Origin: a virus
IMG/VR virus record: IMGVR_UViG_3300031687_001299
Location: 1 to 28,908 of that record
Length of the DNA stretch: 28,908 nt
Strand: one strand, 5' to 3'
Of the stretch, positions 7,825 through 15,858 are shown piece by piece. The first letter of the stretch is position 1; each line of letters opens with the position of its first letter. The notes beneath the pieces are model-generated. The model did not search any database. It was given only the letters and a program-made list of their open reading frames with translations, and was not told the DNA's origin. The position numbers and the translations under genes are program-made.

Positions 7825-9010
7825 ACTAGACTGTATTAATGTACATGAAGCAATTCGTGTTAATACAGATGGTTCATGTTCGTCTTGTTGTCTACAGCAT
7901 ATATCTTACAAGGACTCTGAACATAGAGATTTAAATGTTAAAACACATACACTAGACGAAATAATTACATCTACATCTGCAAATAAAGTTCGTGAGGATT
8001 TAGCAAATGGAATACAGAATGTACATTGTAAGGCATGTTGGGATATAGAAAACTCAGGTGGACAAAGTAAACGACTTATAGACAATAAACATAGAAGAAT
8101 GTGGCCATGGCAACCTGGTTCAATTGAACTAACACACCTAGACTTAAATATGGGAACAACATGTAATATAAAATGTATGACATGTGGCCCAGAAAATACA
8201 GTTCAATGGAACAAAGAATGGTGGGAAATTAACAAAAGTTATAAAAACCTAACCGATAAAAAAGATGTGTTTGCAAAATTTAAAACTTTTAATTCTGCAT
8301 ATGATGATGACTCTATGATATGGGAACAGTTAGAAGAATATAAAAATGTAATACAGTCCATGGACATGTTTGGTGGTGAACCCATGTTAATGAAAAAACA
8401 ATGGGACTTTTTAAAACTTTTAATTAAGAGTGACAATGCTAAAAACATAGAGTTACATTACAACACAAATGGCACAATCTGGGACTCTGAGAAATATGAA
8501 ATATTAAAAGAGTTTAAATCTGTGTCTATAGATTTTAGTATTGATGGGTTATATGATAAGTTTCATTATATGAGATTTCCAGCAGTATGGGAAGAAGTAT
8601 TAAACAACATGGAAAGAATAAAAAAGATAGAAAAGTTTACAGTACAAATATGCCACACAGTAAGTATATTAAATGTTTGGTATATGAAAGAGTTTTTAGA
8701 TTATTTTTCAGACTGGAATTGTTATTTAAATATAGTTCATGGTCCGGCACATTATAGTGTAAAAAATTTACCTATTGATATTAAGGAAATAATAACAGAA
8801 AAGTATAAAGAATTTCCCAAAGTAAATAAAATTGTGGGTTATATGAATGAAAGTAAAAGCGAGTATCCTAGACATTGGCATGGAGATACAAATATAGAAT
8901 TTTTTCCTGAGTTAAAAAGGAATATAGAAGGCTCTGATAATTTTAGGGGAAATGATTATAGTAAAACATTTCCAGAGTTTTTTAAGATATTAAAGGAGAG
9001 CGGGTATTGA
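7811..9010 (+). CDS. Radical SAM protein 3, CC-type N-terminal auxiliary cluster
   Basis: The start is either ATG 7811 or ATG 7814, just inside the end of the upstream gene (399 or 398 residues); GTG 7805 is also possible. The N-terminal domain has C8, CC (26-27), C73 and C76 (HCKACWDIE), then NSGGQSKR, a pattern also seen in proteins 5 and 6. The core is CNIKCMTC (C118, C122, C125) with FGGEP (GGEP 188-191) and a YNTNGT strand. The C-terminus carries NDYSKTFPEF, the FPE motif of the group. Lysine- and Asn-rich codons make it more AT-rich than proteins 1 and 2. Electrons could come from the ferredoxin at 4015. Substrate unknown. Confidence 0.88.
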   Translation: MMSNRLDCINVHEAIRVNTDGSCSSCCLQHISYKDSEHRDLNVKTHTLDEIITSTSANKVREDLANGIQNVHCKACWDIENSGGQSKRLIDNKHRRMWPWQPGSIELTHLDLNMGTTCNIKCMTCGPENTVQWNKEWWEINKSYKNLTDKKDVFAKFKTFNSAYDDDSMIWEQLEEYKNVIQSMDMFGGEPMLMKKQWDFLKLLIKSDNAKNIELHYNTNGTIWDSEKYEILKEFKSVSIDFSIDGLYDKFHYMRFPAVWEEVLNNMERIKKIEKFTVQICHTVSILNVWYMKEFLDYFSDWNCYLNIVHGPAHYSVKNLPIDIKEIITEKYKEFPKVNKIVGYMNESKSEYPRHWHGDTNIEFFPELKRNIEGSDNFRGNDYSKTFPEFFKILKESGY

Positions 9011-10014
9011 AAACAATAACATTACGACTAAGAAATAGTCGAGACAAAAGAATTAAGAAGTTAGATATAGTAATAGATTTAATTAATCACGAAGCTGTAA
9101 ATGAGTGGTATAGAAGATTTAAATATGAATTAGAAACGGGTGCGCATTTAGATAAAGGCCATTTATTTTTGGGGCAGAGTGTTTTAGGTAAAGAAGAATT
9201 AATGGAAAATATTAATACTACATTAGACAAAATAGAAGCATATGATTTTGTAGCAAATACAAGAACAGATTATCCTGTTTACAACAATCCAGATATTCCT
9301 GAAAGACTTACATTAGAAGACTTAGAAAAAGGCCACAACAATGCTAAGATGAATGTAATACACAATTATTTCCCTACACTTGCTGGACCATATGATAATA
9401 CATCTAATTGGTTGTATGTTGCTACAGAAGAAATAAGAGAATGTATATGTAGATTAAATGAAGAAGTACATGAGCTCCATACAGTCTTACAACATGAAGA
9501 AGATGAGCATTTAAGTTTACATGTAGCAATTTCCTGGCACAGAGATGCAGAAAAATTAACACAATTACCTGATATTTTTAACTCGTTATTTACTAAAGAA
9601 GTCAACAATGGAGATTTATTATTGGGTTATCCTCAAGTAGGTAAAACACATATAGAAGCTTGGTTGGAAGAAGATGAGGAACTGGACGATGAGCATATAG
9701 ATTGTATTGAAAAACTATCAGGAGATTTTTTATTAAAACTCTCGCCTAGTATGAGATATCCTTTTTTAGATGAGTTTGATAAGTGGTTAGAAAATCATGA
9801 TATAGATCCTGAAGATGAAACACTTAGATTGGGCTGGGCTGTAATGGGGAAAGTTAGAGACGTAAACACACTAACAAAAGAAAGAATGGCAAAATATGAT
9901 GATGTAGATTTAATAACAATTTCTGAAGAAGACGAAATAAAATCTTATGATTTCCCATATAGTAGATTTGATAAAGAATATAAAGAAGAGAGGATTGAGC
10001 ATTTAAATGACTAA
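9007..10014 (+). CDS. Unknown phage protein, shares a family with 26623-27666
   Basis: This 335-residue, acidic protein sits between two radical SAM genes. It starts at TTG 9007, with GGAGAG upstream, and overlaps the preceding stop; it also overlaps the next start by 8 bases. There are no membrane segments and no known catalytic motif that I recognise. Recurrent elements are LEKGHNNAKMNVIHNYF (about 106-122), a helix with CRLNEEVHELHTVL, then LLLGYPQVGKTHIEAW and, near the end, LRLGWAVMGKV. These elements line up with the protein at 26623-27666. QVGKT resembles a P-loop only superficially, because the full G-x-x-x-x-G-K-[TS] pattern is absent. It could be a partner or substrate of the radical SAM enzymes, or an unrelated phage gene; no function is assigned. 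Confidence 0.8.
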   Translation: MKTITLRLRNSRDKRIKKLDIVIDLINHEAVNEWYRRFKYELETGAHLDKGHLFLGQSVLGKEELMENINTTLDKIEAYDFVANTRTDYPVYNNPDIPERLTLEDLEKGHNNAKMNVIHNYFPTLAGPYDNTSNWLYVATEEIRECICRLNEEVHELHTVLQHEEDEHLSLHVAISWHRDAEKLTQLPDIFNSLFTKEVNNGDLLLGYPQVGKTHIEAWLEEDEELDDEHIDCIEKLSGDFLLKLSPSMRYPFLDEFDKWLENHDIDPEDETLRLGWAVMGKVRDVNTLTKERMAKYDDVDLITISEEDEIKSYDFPYSRFDKEYKEERIEHLND

Positions 10015-11290
10015 ACATCTTTGCACAGCACCGTGGACGCATACTTATGTTAGCCCTCAAGGCGAACGACGTCTATGCTGTGCAAGTAGAGAGGACGCAA
10101 AGTTTACAAAACAATATTTAGATTCGGGTGGCGGAGGAACAGACTTTGCTCCTGTTTCATTAGAAGAACATTGGAATAGTGACTACATGAAAGACATACG
10201 AAAACGTATGTTAGCAGGAGAATCTATACCTCAATGTGTAGTATGTAACGACAACGTATTAAACTTGCACACATATAGAAAGTATTTTACAGAAACATTA
10301 TTCCCTCACAAAATACAAGACATATTAGATACTACAGACGAAACAGGACATACTACAATGGTTCCTATATCCTATGATTATCGTTTGTCTAACTTATGTA
10401 ACTTCAAATGTAGAATGTGTGGCGATCAACTATCCTCATCTTGGGAAGCAGAAAACAAAAAACATCTTATTGTAACAGATGCTTGGTTACAACCCAATAC
10501 AAGAAGAAAAATATCTAACTTCCAAGTAGAAGTATTAGAAGAAGAATTACAAGCTGCAGTAGATCAAGGTGTAATAGAAGAAATATATTGGGTAGGTGGA
10601 GAGCCACTAATGTGGGAAAGACATTGGACTATAATGCAACAGCTAGTAGATAGTGGCCAGTCTAAAGATGTAACAATTAGATATAATACAAACCTAAGTA
10701 GAACAAAATATAAAAATTATGATTTATATAATATGTTAGATAATTTTAAGAAGGTTAATATTTGTGCTAGCATAGATGGTATAGGAGACATAGGAGAGTA
10801 TATAAGAACAGGATTGAAGTGGGATGAATTCTTAACTAACTTTTATGATGGTATGTTTTTAATAGATCGTTATGGAGACGATGCAATAGTATTTGATGTT
10901 ACACTTACATTGCCAGGACTATTTGGTTTAAAAGATATGTTTGATCAAGTAACAACTATGAATGTTAAGTCATATTTTAAATTCGCATACGCATTTGATC
11001 CTTCAAAAATAATAGCACCAACAGCATTACCCAAATCTATTCTAGTACCATATTGCCAGGAACTAATAGAATATATGGAACCAAGAAAAACTTGGAAGAC
11101 ACAAGTATATATAGATTCATTAAAGAGTTTAATGGAAAGGAAAAGTTTTGACGAAGAATACCCCGATTACAAGGAAGGATTAAAGAGAGGAAAGAATCAA
11201 ATATTATTCTTAGAAAAAATACGAGAACAATCACTTACATTTAGAGACATCTTAAATGAACCAGCAAAGGAGTGGTGGGATGGCATCTAA
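10007..11290 (+). CDS. Radical SAM protein 4
   Basis: The 427-residue product starts at ATG 10007, overlapping the upstream stop by 8 bases. The N-terminus begins directly with the auxiliary-cluster domain: C6 in CTAPWTH, CC (24-25), and C77/C80 in QCVVC. The radical SAM core has CNFKCRMC (C131, C135, C138), followed by an insert of about 50 residues and WVGGEP (GGEP 197-200), a YNTNLS strand and ICASIDG. The insert and the MVPISYDYRLSNLCNFKCRMC lead-in resemble protein 6, so these two form a second pair. The C-terminal FPE motif of the group is not obvious here. Likely cytoplasmic; substrate unknown. Confidence 0.88.
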   Translation: MTKHLCTAPWTHTYVSPQGERRLCCASREDAKFTKQYLDSGGGGTDFAPVSLEEHWNSDYMKDIRKRMLAGESIPQCVVCNDNVLNLHTYRKYFTETLFPHKIQDILDTTDETGHTTMVPISYDYRLSNLCNFKCRMCGDQLSSSWEAENKKHLIVTDAWLQPNTRRKISNFQVEVLEEELQAAVDQGVIEEIYWVGGEPLMWERHWTIMQQLVDSGQSKDVTIRYNTNLSRTKYKNYDLYNMLDNFKKVNICASIDGIGDIGEYIRTGLKWDEFLTNFYDGMFLIDRYGDDAIVFDVTLTLPGLFGLKDMFDQVTTMNVKSYFKFAYAFDPSKIIAPTALPKSILVPYCQELIEYMEPRKTWKTQVYIDSLKSLMERKSFDEEYPDYKEGLKRGKNQILFLEKIREQSLTFRDILNEPAKEWWDGI

Positions 11291-12458
11291 AAGTTTCTGT
11301 CCTTTACCTTGGACACATTTAGCCACACACCCACATGGAGCCATTACTCTTTGTTGTGAAGCCGAACAATTACTAGGCGCTTCACACGCTAGAGACAACC
11401 CAGATAAATTTAAAGATCTTCACACAGAAGAATACGACTTTAATAACATACACAATAACGATAACTTTAATGATGTCCGTTTACAAATGCTTGCAGGTAA
11501 ACGCCCTTCAGTATGTACAAGGTGTTGGGATAAAGAAGACGCAGGACAAGATAGTAAAAGAACAATAGACAGTAGAAAGTTAAACTTCAATATTAATAAC
11601 GCTAATGAAATAACAAACGAAGACGGCTCATTAAAAGAAGTTAATTATGAGTTTGTAGAATTACGTTTAGGCAATCATTGTAACTTAGCATGTAGAACAT
11701 GTAATCCCATATCTAGTTCACGTTGGAAAAAAGATTGGCAGAAGGCAAAGTTTGATGAGCGATTAATACTACCTCAAAACTTAATGGACTGGCCGTTAGA
11801 TTCTAAGTTCTGGGATAGTCTATTACAACACGTTAAAAATCTCAGAGTGTTATACATTAATGGTGGTGAGCCTTTATTAGTAGATAAGCATAAAGATTTC
11901 CTATACAAACTAGTTGAACTAGACATAGCAAAAAATGTAGAAATCGTATACTCTACAAACGTAACAATAATAAATAAAGAGTACGAAGAAGCCTGGAAAG
12001 GTTTTAGAAAAGTACAGATGATGCTTTCTTTAGATGACGTAGGAGACAGGAATAGTTATGTAAGGCATCTATCTAAATGGGATAAGGTATTAAAAACATT
12101 TGAATGGCTATCTAGTTTAGAACAAGTAGATACTAATATGATGTGTACTGTCTCCACATTAAATGTGTATTACTTAAAAGAGTATTTTGAGTATTACAAG
12201 AACAAGACGAATTATATATCATTAAATTTTGTTAATGATCCTGATTATTACGATATTAGAAACTTGCCTTTAGAAGTAAAACAAGAGGTATTAAAAAAGT
12301 TTCCCAACGAACAACTAAGAGCTTGGATGATGCAAGAAGGAAAAAATTCTTTAGATAGATTTATGAAACATACACAAACATTAGATATTATACGAAATCA
12401 GTCTTTTGAAAAAACATTCCCAGAGTGGAATGATATATTGAGGAAGCACAATGTCTAA
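11280..12458 (+). CDS. Radical SAM protein 5
   Basis: ATG 11280 is chosen as start (392 residues) because AAGGAG lies 7 bases upstream and the protein then begins MASKSFCPLPWTHLATHPHG, the domain edge seen in protein 4; an earlier ATG at 11256 would add only eight unrelated residues. N-terminal Cys are C7, CC (25-26), C79 and C82 (CTRCWDKED), followed by AGQDSKR. The core is CNLACRTC (C134, C138, C141) with INGGEP (GGEP 195-198) and the SLDD block. The C-terminus has DIIRNQSFEKTFPEW, the group's terminal motif. It overlaps the upstream gene by 11 bases and the next by 8. Substrate unknown. Confidence 0.88.
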   Translation: MASKSFCPLPWTHLATHPHGAITLCCEAEQLLGASHARDNPDKFKDLHTEEYDFNNIHNNDNFNDVRLQMLAGKRPSVCTRCWDKEDAGQDSKRTIDSRKLNFNINNANEITNEDGSLKEVNYEFVELRLGNHCNLACRTCNPISSSRWKKDWQKAKFDERLILPQNLMDWPLDSKFWDSLLQHVKNLRVLYINGGEPLLVDKHKDFLYKLVELDIAKNVEIVYSTNVTIINKEYEEAWKGFRKVQMMLSLDDVGDRNSYVRHLSKWDKVLKTFEWLSSLEQVDTNMMCTVSTLNVYYLKEYFEYYKNKTNYISLNFVNDPDYYDIRNLPLEVKQEVLKKFPNEQLRAWMMQEGKNSLDRFMKHTQTLDIIRNQSFEKTFPEWNDILRKHNV

Positions 12459-13866
12459 TACAATAGATTTAACAAAACTATTTCCTCCAGCTCCAATAAC
12501 CACAATTAATTTGTTAGACACTTATGCACCTTTAGATTTTAAGGGCTGGGGTACAAAATGTATATTGCCTTGGACACACCTACATGTGTGGCCTAATCAT
12601 GATGTGTTCCCTTGTTGTATTACAAATCATAAAGTAGGTTCTACAAAAGAAGATACACTGACTGATGTTTTTAATCAGGATGAAATGAAAAATATTAGAA
12701 AGAAGATGATGAATGATGAAAAACCAAAAGCATGTGATACTTGTTATAAGTCAGAAGAATACGGACAATCATCTCTGCGAAGTAGCGTAAACAAAACATT
12801 CCCTCATCATTATCATAAATTACTTGATACAAAAGAAGATGGTTCAGTAGAGAATATGGATTTAGTATATTGGGATTTCAGATTTTCAAATGTTTGTAAT
12901 TTTAAATGTAGATCATGTGGTCCTCAGTTAAGCACTGGTTGGTATCAAGATGCCAAAGAACAAAACAGAATGGATAAGATTGCAAGAGGAGACAAGAAAC
13001 CGAGACCAGGCGAAACAGAGATAACAGGAATCCTACCAGTTGGATTGCCTGAGCCAGGAGATAAAAGATTAATAAAACTTTGGGCGGAACTAGAACCTCA
13101 TTTTGATACAGTAGAAGAAATATATTTTGCAGGTGGTGAACCGTTGTTAATGGAAGAGCATTATAGAATATTAAACAGACTAATAGAAATGGGTAGAGCA
13201 GAAGAAGTTACAATAAAATATAATACAAACTTTAGCAATATGTCTTACAAAAAAACAAATGTGTTAGACTTGTGGCCTCACTTTAAAAGTGTTGAGGTAG
13301 GTGCAAGCATGGATGCTTACGGAGAAAGAGCAGAGTATATTAGATCGGGTACTGTATGGAATGATATTGTAACGAACAGAAGGCAGATGAAAATAAAAGC
13401 TCCCAACGCAAATTTCTTTGCAGCTTGTACTGTAGGCATAACAAACGCATATCATCTAGTAGAGTTTCACAAGCATTTACTGCACGAAGAAATAATAGAC
13501 CATGTATATGATTTTAGACTTAATGTTATCCGCACCCCTCGATGGTTAAGTATTGTTAATCTACCTAGACCTATGAAGAATGAATTAACAAATTTATACG
13601 AAGAACATATTGCATTTTTAAAACTTAACTATGAGTATAAGAATAGATGGCGGATTCCAGTACAAGAGTTTAGTGGAATTATAAATTTTATGAATGGAAC
13701 GCCTCCAGATATAAGCACACTACAAAGCTTTGACACAAAGCATAATCAACATCAAGGCTCTTTTGTTTACAAAATGGATCAACTAGATGTTATAAGAAAA
13801 GAGAATTGGAGAAAAAACTTTCCCGAAGTTTATAAAGGATTTAAAGAGAACGAAATATGTCTGTAA
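12451..13866 (+). CDS. Radical SAM protein 6
   Basis: The 471-residue product has an N-terminal extension of about 30 residues before the auxiliary-cluster domain: C37 in CILPWTHLHV, CC (55-56), and C95/C98 in ACDTCYKSEEYG. The core is CNFKCRSC (C149, C153, C156). A longer insert with many Gly and Pro (about 175-205) comes before FAGGEP (GGEP 228-231). The C-terminus has LDVIRKENWRKNFPEV, matching protein 5. GAGGA lies just before the ATG. It is the last of the six, and the next gene is an SGNH hydrolase starting inside its end. Same general reaction type as the others; substrate unknown. Confidence 0.88.
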   Translation: MSNTIDLTKLFPPAPITTINLLDTYAPLDFKGWGTKCILPWTHLHVWPNHDVFPCCITNHKVGSTKEDTLTDVFNQDEMKNIRKKMMNDEKPKACDTCYKSEEYGQSSLRSSVNKTFPHHYHKLLDTKEDGSVENMDLVYWDFRFSNVCNFKCRSCGPQLSTGWYQDAKEQNRMDKIARGDKKPRPGETEITGILPVGLPEPGDKRLIKLWAELEPHFDTVEEIYFAGGEPLLMEEHYRILNRLIEMGRAEEVTIKYNTNFSNMSYKKTNVLDLWPHFKSVEVGASMDAYGERAEYIRSGTVWNDIVTNRRQMKIKAPNANFFAACTVGITNAYHLVEFHKHLLHEEIIDHVYDFRLNVIRTPRWLSIVNLPRPMKNELTNLYEEHIAFLKLNYEYKNRWRIPVQEFSGIINFMNGTPPDISTLQSFDTKHNQHQGSFVYKMDQLDVIRKENWRKNFPEVYKGFKENEICL

Positions 13867-15191
13867 ATAAAAAAATAATGGTTGTGGGTTGTAGTTTTTC
13901 AACCGGCGAAGAATGTTGTGATTATGAAATAGTAGAAAATTATTATGATTATAAAGAAGATCCATCCTTCCATCCTCCTAGTAAACAAGGCAAAGAACAT
14001 GAAGAGTTTACTAAGAAAAAATATGTCCGACATCAAGACATGCACGACGAGTTTAGAGATAAATTAGTTCCTGCGTGGGCAGAAAGGCCCGATGTTAAAC
14101 AAATGATTAAAGAAAAAAATGAAAGCGATGGTGGTGCTTTATTGTTTCCTCATAACCCACAGCGTTTTGACCCTTTACCTTATTGGCAGTGGTATAATGA
14201 TAAACATTGTTATTCACAATTACTACATGATCAAACAGATTACAATGTTATAAATGCTGGTAGACGAGGCACGGGAATAAACTATCAACATTTAATTTAT
14301 AATATACATAGACAAATAAAGGCAAATAATAAGGATGGCTATTATTGGGACGCGCCCGGTAACTGGCCTGCTGTTTATACACCAGAAAAACAATTTGCAA
14401 GGAGCTGGTATTTAGAAGCATATTATCCTGCAGTTTACAAAGCAGAGCAACACATACACGGAAATACGCATGAGAATTTTAAATGGAACTTTAATGAGGT
14501 ATCTTTTTGTGGAGAAGAACGAGATCCTAATTTTAGATATGATGAATGTATGGATAGTGCAGACGTTTTAATATGGCAATTTACAGGAGAACCTAGATAC
14601 GCAGTTACATTAAGAGACAGAGATGAGATAGCTATTGGTTCTTCAATACAACAATTAGATCGTTGGTTTAGTCATTATTACAAATTTCTTCCAGGAGGAG
14701 AATTTCACAAACCAATGCCAACCCCATCAGGTGTGACATCAAGCGGAAACCGTTTAGAAGATATACCAGGTAAAAAAGAAATAAGAGACTGGTATAAGTA
14801 TTATCATGACCCTGCTCAGGACATGGCGAAGTCTGTTGGGTGGATGGAAAACATTATAAAATTAAGAGAAGCAAAAGGATTAAAAACTATTATGCTGTGT
14901 ATAACATCTCAGTTTACCAAAAGGTATGGTATTAACCCGAGAAATAATGAACACACCGCATCAATTGGATTTGATTATGATTCAAAATTACCTAATGAAG
15001 AGGTAGTAGATATGCTTAGGGAGAACCCCCAGATAAGGTTTAATCGTAATACAGAAAGCGGATTAGTATATCAAGGTGTTAAAAAAATAAAATTAGATTC
15101 TGATACAAAAGGAAAATGGGGACACTTAAACAAAGTTGGCCATGGAATTGTAGCAGATGAAATAAAAGAAATATTGGAGAAATGGAAATGA
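13857..15191 (+). CDS. SGNH/GDSL-like hydrolase
   Basis: The 444-residue protein begins with IMVVGCSFSTGEE, the block I of SGNH hydrolases with GCS instead of GDS (candidate catalytic Ser13). NAGRRGTGINY fits block II (Gly), VLIWQFTGEPRY is at the place of block III, and WGHLNKVGH (H423, H429) near the C-terminus fits block V with the catalytic His. The long middle is a family-specific insert rich in aromatic residues. The superfamily includes esterases, sugar O-acetyl esterases and acyltransferases. There is no signal peptide, so it is probably cytoplasmic. Together with the GNAT and NodU-type genes it suggests acyl and carbamoyl decoration of a glycan-like or other small-molecule product. 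Exact activity is unknown. Confidence 0.7.
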   Translation: MSVNKKIMVVGCSFSTGEECCDYEIVENYYDYKEDPSFHPPSKQGKEHEEFTKKKYVRHQDMHDEFRDKLVPAWAERPDVKQMIKEKNESDGGALLFPHNPQRFDPLPYWQWYNDKHCYSQLLHDQTDYNVINAGRRGTGINYQHLIYNIHRQIKANNKDGYYWDAPGNWPAVYTPEKQFARSWYLEAYYPAVYKAEQHIHGNTHENFKWNFNEVSFCGEERDPNFRYDECMDSADVLIWQFTGEPRYAVTLRDRDEIAIGSSIQQLDRWFSHYYKFLPGGEFHKPMPTPSGVTSSGNRLEDIPGKKEIRDWYKYYHDPAQDMAKSVGWMENIIKLREAKGLKTIMLCITSQFTKRYGINPRNNEHTASIGFDYDSKLPNEEVVDMLRENPQIRFNRNTESGLVYQGVKKIKLDSDTKGKWGHLNKVGHGIVADEIKEILEKWK

Positions 15192-15322
15192 AGAACTTTT
15201 GGTTGTGGCTAACAAAGCCTTATACAGATTATAAACAAAGAAAAATAACCGAGGAATGGAAACGACAACAGGATGCTGCACAAAAAGCTACTGAAGAAGA
15301 AGATCCATTTATATATGATTAA
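15188..15322 (+). CDS. Small 44-residue charged protein
   Basis: The gene starts at an ATG overlapping the upstream stop (ATGA) and ends with TAATG overlapping the next start, so it is held tightly in the operon; GGAG is upstream. The product begins MKNFWLWLTKPYTDYKQRK, continues with a charged Lys/Glu/Gln helix, and ends DPFIYD. From memory, small T4-like cyanophage proteins with a C-terminal DPFIY resemble it, which favours a conserved phage protein. Its size and place beside radical SAM genes would also fit a peptide substrate, but it has no Cys and no Gly-Gly leader. Confidence 0.75.
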   Translation: MKNFWLWLTKPYTDYKQRKITEEWKRQQDAAQKATEEEDPFIYD

Positions 15323-15858
15323 TGAATTTAAATTTAATAGATGATAAATTTCCTGTATGGGAAATAACCGAATGGCAATTACCGGAAGTAGATTATACAG
15401 AAGTATACGCTTACGATCAAAGTAGTAAATATTACAAATCCTCTGATTTAAGATGTAAAGTAAATGCTTATATTGATATGAGTCAAGGCGTAACCATACA
15501 AGAGATGTTAAAAGATTCAGACTTAAGAGTTTTAGATCAAATGTGGAAAGGACATCTAAACAGATTACAGTGGCCTATGGGTAATAATAATATATTATTA
15601 GATAAACCAGGATTTAATATGTCAGAACATATAGACAATCGCTTTGTAATCGGTGTACTAATTATAAACTTACAAGACAATCCTATAGGTTCAGGAACAG
15701 TTTTTACTGAATTAGAATATACAAGTCCAACTAAGAAAGGAACAGGAATATTTTTTCTAAATCATATTAATACAGAACACAAAATATATCAACCAGGACC
15801 TGAGGATAGATTGATATCATATCAAACAGTAACATTGGACAATCTACATCATGATTAA
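15322..15858 (+). CDS. 2OG-Fe(II) oxygenase-like protein (prolyl hydroxylase-like fold)
   Basis: This 178-residue protein has a double-stranded beta-helix pattern with a candidate facial triad: H103 and D105 (MSEHIDN), H153 (NTEHKIYQP) and R163 (DRLISYQTV) for 2-oxoglutarate binding. Between them are hydrophobic strands VIGVLIINLQDNPIGSG and GTGIFFLNH, in the usual order. Phages of the T4-like marine group often carry such enzymes. The start overlaps the stop of the 44-residue gene (TAATG) and the end overlaps the NodU-type gene by 8 bases. The substrate is unknown. This is a different subfamily from the gene at 2797. Confidence 0.7.
   Translation: MNLNLIDDKFPVWEITEWQLPEVDYTEVYAYDQSSKYYKSSDLRCKVNAYIDMSQGVTIQEMLKDSDLRVLDQMWKGHLNRLQWPMGNNNILLDKPGFNMSEHIDNRFVIGVLIINLQDNPIGSGTVFTELEYTSPTKKGTGIFFLNHINTEHKIYQPGPEDRLISYQTVTLDNLHHD

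Noticed and set aside
9007-10014. QVGKT read as a nucleotide-binding P-loop
   Set aside because: The Walker A pattern G-x4-G-K-[TS] is incomplete and no Walker B follows; the related protein at 26623 has GTVGKS in a different context.
15188-15322. 44-residue protein as a RiPP precursor of the radical SAM enzymes
   Set aside because: It has no Cys, no Gly-Gly leader and no repeated core, and it resembles small phage proteins found without such enzymes; kept only as a weak possibility.
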